Assembly: GCF_001426745.1 (NCBI RefSeq)
Contig: NZ_LMFI01000013.1
Span: 53,876 to 115,981 of the forward strand
Direction: 5' to 3'
DNA length: 62,106 bases
DNA from: Nocardioides sp. Root140
GTDB lineage: Bacteria > Actinomycetota > Actinomycetes > Propionibacteriales > Nocardioidaceae
A program made the position numbers and the translations under genes. Below the pieces are notes generated by a model, which ran no database searches, had not been told where the DNA came from, and worked only from the letters and a program-made list of their open reading frames with translations. This document shows positions 59,049 to 62,106 of this stretch, piece after piece; within the stretch, counting starts at the first letter, position 1; each line of letters opens with the position of its first letter.

Positions 59049-59063
59049 TCCCGATCACCGGGA
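59049..59063. promoter_or_regulatory. Candidate IclR operator, site g (kstD / HsaA-like)
   Basis: TCCCGATCACCGGGA with both arms intact. A half-like TCGACCTCGCCGGGA starts exactly 20 bases downstream at 59069, the same spacing as at site e. Located in the kstD/HsaA-like divergent promoter region. Confidence 0.65.
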
Positions 59064-59155
59064 CCCGATCGACCTCGCCGGGACGCCGGCGGCGGTAGCC
59101 TTGGGGCTGGGGGACGACACACGACCCCAGCCAACAGCTCGCCGGAGGACCCTGC

Positions 59156-60328
59156 GTGAACGCCGACGTTCTCGAATCCGTGAGGACACTGCTGCCCGAC
59201 ATCCGGAAACGAGCCGAGCGCACCGAGCTGGACCGCAAGGTCTCGACGCAGACCATGTCGGCGCTGACCGCGAGCGGGCTGTTCCGGATGCTCCAGCCGC
59301 GCACCCACGGTGGCCTCGAGAGCGACCCGAAGACGTTCTTCACCGCGATCCGGGCGGTGGCCGCCGCCTGCGGTTCGACGGGCTGGGTGGCCTCGATCAT
59401 CGGCGCCACCCATTGTCACGTGGCACTCATGGAGCCCCAGGCAGCCGAAGACGTCTGGGGCAAGAACCCGGACGCCCGGGTCACCGCGTCGTACGGCCCG
59501 GTCGGGCGGATGACGCCGGAGTCCGACGGCTATCGACTCAGTGGCGAGTGGAACGCCGCGGCCGGAGCCGAGCACGCGGACTGGTTCCTGCTCGGCGCGC
59601 TCCTGGTCGGACCGGCCCACGACGTCGTCGACTACTCCGTGGCGCTGGTGCCGCGCTCGGACCTGACGCTGACCGATGACTGGAACGTGGTGGGACTGCG
59701 CGGCAGCGGCAGCAAGGGCGTGGTGGTCAGCGGTGTGGTCGTCCCCGCCCATCGGGTCTACGCGTCGATTGGCCGCACGCGGGTGGAGGAGCGTCGGAGC
59801 GAGCCCGGGACTCCCGCGCTCTACCGCATCCCGCTGATCGCGGTCTACAGCACCTCCATCAGCGTCCCGCTGGTCGGCACCGCCGAGGGAGCCTACGACT
59901 ACCACCTCGACCGGATGCGCGACCGCGCCCAGTTCAGTCACGGCGGCAGCAAGGGCAATGACGACAACTTCCTCCATGCCGCCCTCGCCCGCGGGTTGAC
60001 GGAGCTTGATGCGACGGTGCTCCAGGTCGATCGCAACCTCGACGAGCTGTACGACCTGGCAACCCGCAACGCGGCGATCCCCGTGGAGACCCGGTTGCGC
60101 GCTCGACGCGACCAGGTGCGCAGCACGGAACGGGCAGTCGAGGCCATCGACCTGCTGCTCAAGGTCTCGGGCGGGCACGGCGTGCGCAACAGCACCGTGA
60201 TCCAGCGATGCTGGCGTGACGTGCACACGGGCGCGGCACACCTGGTGAACAACGTCGAGCAGAGCCTGGTCCCCTACGGGCGTTGGGCGTCGGGATACGG
60301 GGTCGACGACGCCCTGATCCTGTCCTGA
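59156..60328 (+). CDS. HsaA-like flavin-dependent monooxygenase, paralogue 3
   Basis: A 390-residue member of the same group D monooxygenase family: FRMLQPRTHGGLESDP, AACGSTGWVASIIGATHCHV and LKVSGGHGVRNSTVIQRCWR. It differs from paralogue 2 in HPWELA being ATHCHVA, so its substrate pocket may differ. GGAGG lies 7 bases before the GTG start. It is divergent from kstD and followed by an IclR gene 39 bases on, suggesting a regulated two-gene unit. Confidence 0.8.
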   Translation: MNADVLESVRTLLPDIRKRAERTELDRKVSTQTMSALTASGLFRMLQPRTHGGLESDPKTFFTAIRAVAAACGSTGWVASIIGATHCHVALMEPQAAEDVWGKNPDARVTASYGPVGRMTPESDGYRLSGEWNAAAGAEHADWFLLGALLVGPAHDVVDYSVALVPRSDLTLTDDWNVVGLRGSGSKGVVVSGVVVPAHRVYASIGRTRVEERRSEPGTPALYRIPLIAVYSTSISVPLVGTAEGAYDYHLDRMRDRAQFSHGGSKGNDDNFLHAALARGLTELDATVLQVDRNLDELYDLATRNAAIPVETRLRARRDQVRSTERAVEAIDLLLKVSGGHGVRNSTVIQRCWRDVHTGAAHLVNNVEQSLVPYGRWASGYGVDDALILS

Positions 60329-60367
60329 GCACTCCTGCACGAGCACCATGAAGAAGGGTTCCATCCG

Positions 60368-61219
60368 ATGACTTCGACCGACGCCGACGGTGCGTCCTCG
60401 GCCCCTCCCTCCATGGTCGAGCGCATGACCCTGATCCTGGAGATGTTCGACGACCGCGCCGTGCGGCTGCGTCTCGACGAGGTCTCCAGCGGCACGGGTC
60501 TGCCGCGGTCGACCAGCCACAGGATCCTCGAGCAGCTGGTGCGCCTGCGCTGGCTGCGGCACAGCGAGGGCGGCTACGGCCTCGGCCAACGGGCCATCCA
60601 ACTGGGCGGCGACGTCGGGCACCACGACCAGCTGAGGTCGGTCGCCGTGCCGCTGCTCCAGGAGCTGCACGACAAGACCGGTCGCGTGGTGCAGCTGGGG
60701 ATCCTCGACTTCTCCGACGTGGTCTACCTCGACCAGTTCGGTGCCGGCTCCCTGCCCGGGCTGCCGAGCCGCGTGGGCGGCCGGGCACCGGCGTACGCCG
60801 TGGCGCTGGGAAAGGCGCAGCTCGCCTGGGTGACGCCCGAGGAGGTCGATGCGCTGTTCGAGGGCGGTCTGCGACCCCGCACCCCCGCCACCATCACCGA
60901 TCTGTTCGTGATGCACCAGGAGCTTCGCCGGATTCGCGGCCGGCACGGCCTGACGTTCGAGAAGGACGAGTACGTGCAGGGCGTCTCCGGAGTGGCCTCG
61001 GCGATCCGCGGTCCCGAGGGACCGGTTGCCGCCGTCGCACTGTGCGGCGCCTCGGACAAGCCCCTGGAGCGCTATGTGCCGCTCGTGCTCGACGCCACCC
61101 GACGGATCTCCCAGCGGCTGTTCCCCGACAGCTCCCCCGAGGACCGGCCGTCCACCGTCTGGTCGGACGGCATGATGGAGAACATCCTCGCCCGGCTCGA
61201 CGACGACGCCATCATGTGA
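60368..61219 (+). CDS. IclR-family regulator 2
   Basis: A 283-residue IclR protein: MVERMTLILEMF, winged helix LDEVSSGTGLPRSTSHRIL, ligand domain with PSRVGGRAPAYAVALGKAQLAW and GVSGVASAIRGPEGPVAAVA, both in part. It resembles the IclR at 37936 throughout. Its position inside the A/B-ring genes makes it the best candidate to bind the 15-bp palindromes, most of which lie near it. AGAAGGG precedes the ATG. Confidence 0.9.
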   Translation: MTSTDADGASSAPPSMVERMTLILEMFDDRAVRLRLDEVSSGTGLPRSTSHRILEQLVRLRWLRHSEGGYGLGQRAIQLGGDVGHHDQLRSVAVPLLQELHDKTGRVVQLGILDFSDVVYLDQFGAGSLPGLPSRVGGRAPAYAVALGKAQLAWVTPEEVDALFEGGLRPRTPATITDLFVMHQELRRIRGRHGLTFEKDEYVQGVSGVASAIRGPEGPVAAVALCGASDKPLERYVPLVLDATRRISQRLFPDSSPEDRPSTVWSDGMMENILARLDDDAIM

Positions 61220-61233
61220 GTCCCGACGTGCGG

Positions 61234-61250
61234 GCCCGCGTCAGGCGGGC
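61234..61250. terminator. Hairpin between convergent iclR and kshA2
   Basis: GCCCGC and GCGGGC form a 6-bp perfect stem with loop GTCAG. It overlaps the end of the minus-strand kshA copy. Confidence 0.45.
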
Positions 61251-62106
61251 GCCCCGGCCGTCTCCTTGAGCGCGATGTTCTGCTCGACCTCGGCGGTCCA
61301 GGCCTTCACCGCGGCGGTGGTGTCGATCTCGAACTCGAAGCGATCGGTCATCTCGGGGGTCACGTCGGCGACGTCGACGTAGAACTGCTGGTACCAACGG
61401 CGCAGCTGGTAGACCGGGCCGTCCTCCTCGCAGAGCAGCGGGTTGTCGATGCGGGTCTTGTTCTTCCAGATCTCGACGTCCTGCATGAAGCCGGTGAGGA
61501 TCCCCTGCCCGGTTCGCTGGGCACCGGCCTCCGCGGCCTCGGCCGTCATGCCCTCGCGTCGCTTGACCCTGAGCCCGAAGATCAGCATGAAGCTGTTGTT
61601 GTCGATGGGATAGTGGGCGTTGATCAGCACCGACGGGTTCGACCCGTCCTCGAACTTGTGGTCGAGGTGGTCGATCATGAACGACGGTCCCCAGTAGGCG
61701 GCCTCCGACTCGGAGCCGATGAACTTGGGTGCATCCGCAGCAGCGACCGCATCCTGCTGGTGCACGACGTCCTCGCGTTGGACACCGTCGAAGTACTGCG
61801 TGGCGACGTGTCCCTCGAATACGTTCTTGAAGTACGTCGGGAACGACTTGTGCACGTAGAAGAAGTGCGCCATGTCGACCACGTTGTCGATCACCTCGCG
61901 ACAGTTGGTGTCGACGACCATCTGGTTCCAGACCCAGTCGGTCCACTCACCGTCGTTGAACTTCTCGATGACCGGAATGGTGACCTCCGCAGGCGGCGGA
62001 TTGCCCTCGGGGTCGTTCCAGACGAAGAGCATGCCGTCCTGCTCGAGGGTCGGCCAGGCCGCGGTGCGGGCCCGCAGCGGGACGCGTCGGGCGTAGGGGA
62101 TGTTCT
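61241..62106 (-). CDS. Second KshA-like Rieske oxygenase, 5' partial
   Basis: The gene is cut by the window edge, so the Rieske domain is missing; about 288 C-terminal residues remain. The catalytic iron site is present (NVVDMAHFFYVH; later MQDVEIWKNK). After the first 106 bases, which are identical to kshA at 42929-43034, the two diverge (NPPPAEVTIPVIEKF here, NPPIEEQAPPRIEG there), so these are true paralogues, perhaps with different preferences for side-chain-bearing and C19 steroids. Confidence 0.85.
   Translation of the reverse strand, partial: NIPYARRVPLRARTAAWPTLEQDGMLFVWNDPEGNPPPAEVTIPVIEKFNDGEWTDWVWNQMVVDTNCREVIDNVVDMAHFFYVHKSFPTYFKNVFEGHVATQYFDGVQREDVVHQQDAVAAADAPKFIGSESEAAYWGPSFMIDHLDHKFEDGSNPSVLINAHYPIDNNSFMLIFGLRVKRREGMTAEAAEAGAQRTGQGILTGFMQDVEIWKNKTRIDNPLLCEEDGPVYQLRRWYQQFYVDVADVTPEMTDRFEFEIDTTAAVKAWTAEVEQNIALKETAGAPA
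62001..62106. repeat. 106-bp sequence shared with kshA at 42929-43034
   Basis: Inverted relative to the other copy and identical in every base. It ends at the window edge, one base short of the duplicated-unit boundary seen at 42842/42928. The true identity between the paralogues may extend further beyond the window. Confidence 0.95.

Overview
This window is high-GC actinobacterial DNA, and its gene content points to a steroid-degrading Nocardioidaceae-like organism. Nocardioides or Pimelobacter is my inference from gene families and GTG-rich, tightly overlapping operons; there is no rRNA or marker gene to prove it. About 64 protein genes fill the window almost without gaps: no gene-free stretch exceeds 300 bases. 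I see no tRNA, rRNA, insertion sequence, prophage or CRISPR array. Both window ends cut through genes.

Layout. 1-4.7 kb: a partial NADPH:F420 reductase-like gene, RidA, a small acidic protein, a DUF35/thiolase pair in which the thiolase is broken by an 82-bp tandem duplication, a nucleoside-kinase-like P-loop protein and a HAD phosphatase. 4.7-14.5 kb: the steroid C/D-ring (HIP-CoA) module, made of FadA6, IpdF, FadE30, an enoyl-CoA hydratase, FadE31/32/33-like dehydrogenases, KstR2 and FadD3. 14.5-19.5 kb: a bona fide formylglycine-generating enzyme, two DUF202 membrane proteins, a three-gene redox module and a second KstR2-like TetR. 19.6-26.9 kb: an unassigned operon (SDR, two MaoC proteins, hexapeptide protein, thiamine-diphosphate enzyme, MFS, esterase) divergent from a TIM-barrel isomerase-like gene. 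26.9-33.9 kb: IpdA, IpdB, IpdC, SDR, MDR and an ACAD10/11-type dehydrogenase, divergent from an ACAD10/11-type phosphotransferase. 34-37.8 kb: a dipeptide-type ABC transporter without a binding protein. 37.9-42.4 kb: IclR regulator, flavoprotein, SDR and an HsaA-like monooxygenase. 42.5-62.1 kb: the A/B-ring module with two KshA oxygenases (one frameshifted by an 86-bp duplication, one cut by the window end), KshB, KstD, a delta4-(5alpha)-KstD-like protein, 3alpha-HSD, HsaA-like enzymes, HsaC, an arylsulfatase, F420/LLM oxidoreductases, MFS, DUF1214, VOC and a second IclR.

How it works together. Established pathway knowledge places KstD plus KshAB at opening of ring B, HsaA and HsaC at ring A hydroxylation and cleavage, FadD3 at CoA activation of the remaining two-ring propionate (HIP), and IpdF/FadE30/IpdC/IpdAB/FadE31-33/FadA6 at C/D-ring breakdown. 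A 3alpha-hydroxysteroid dehydrogenase and a delta4-(5alpha)-dehydrogenase suggest entry of saturated 3alpha-hydroxy steroids. A Cys-type sulfatase plus FGE suggests sulfated steroids.

Regulation is the most interesting part. The left half carries five KstR2-type operators in two sequence classes (core CAAGCACTTG, and a nearly invariant 18-mer GTAGCAAGCGCTTGGTTG), matching the presence of two KstR2-like TetR proteins. Eight intergenic or promoter positions, mostly in the right half, carry a different 15-bp palindrome, consensus TCCCGNTCAGCGGGA, which I propose is the operator of one or both IclR proteins. The two short duplications that break genes look like assembly joints rather than biology: the second lies in a 106-bp sequence identical to the very end of the window.
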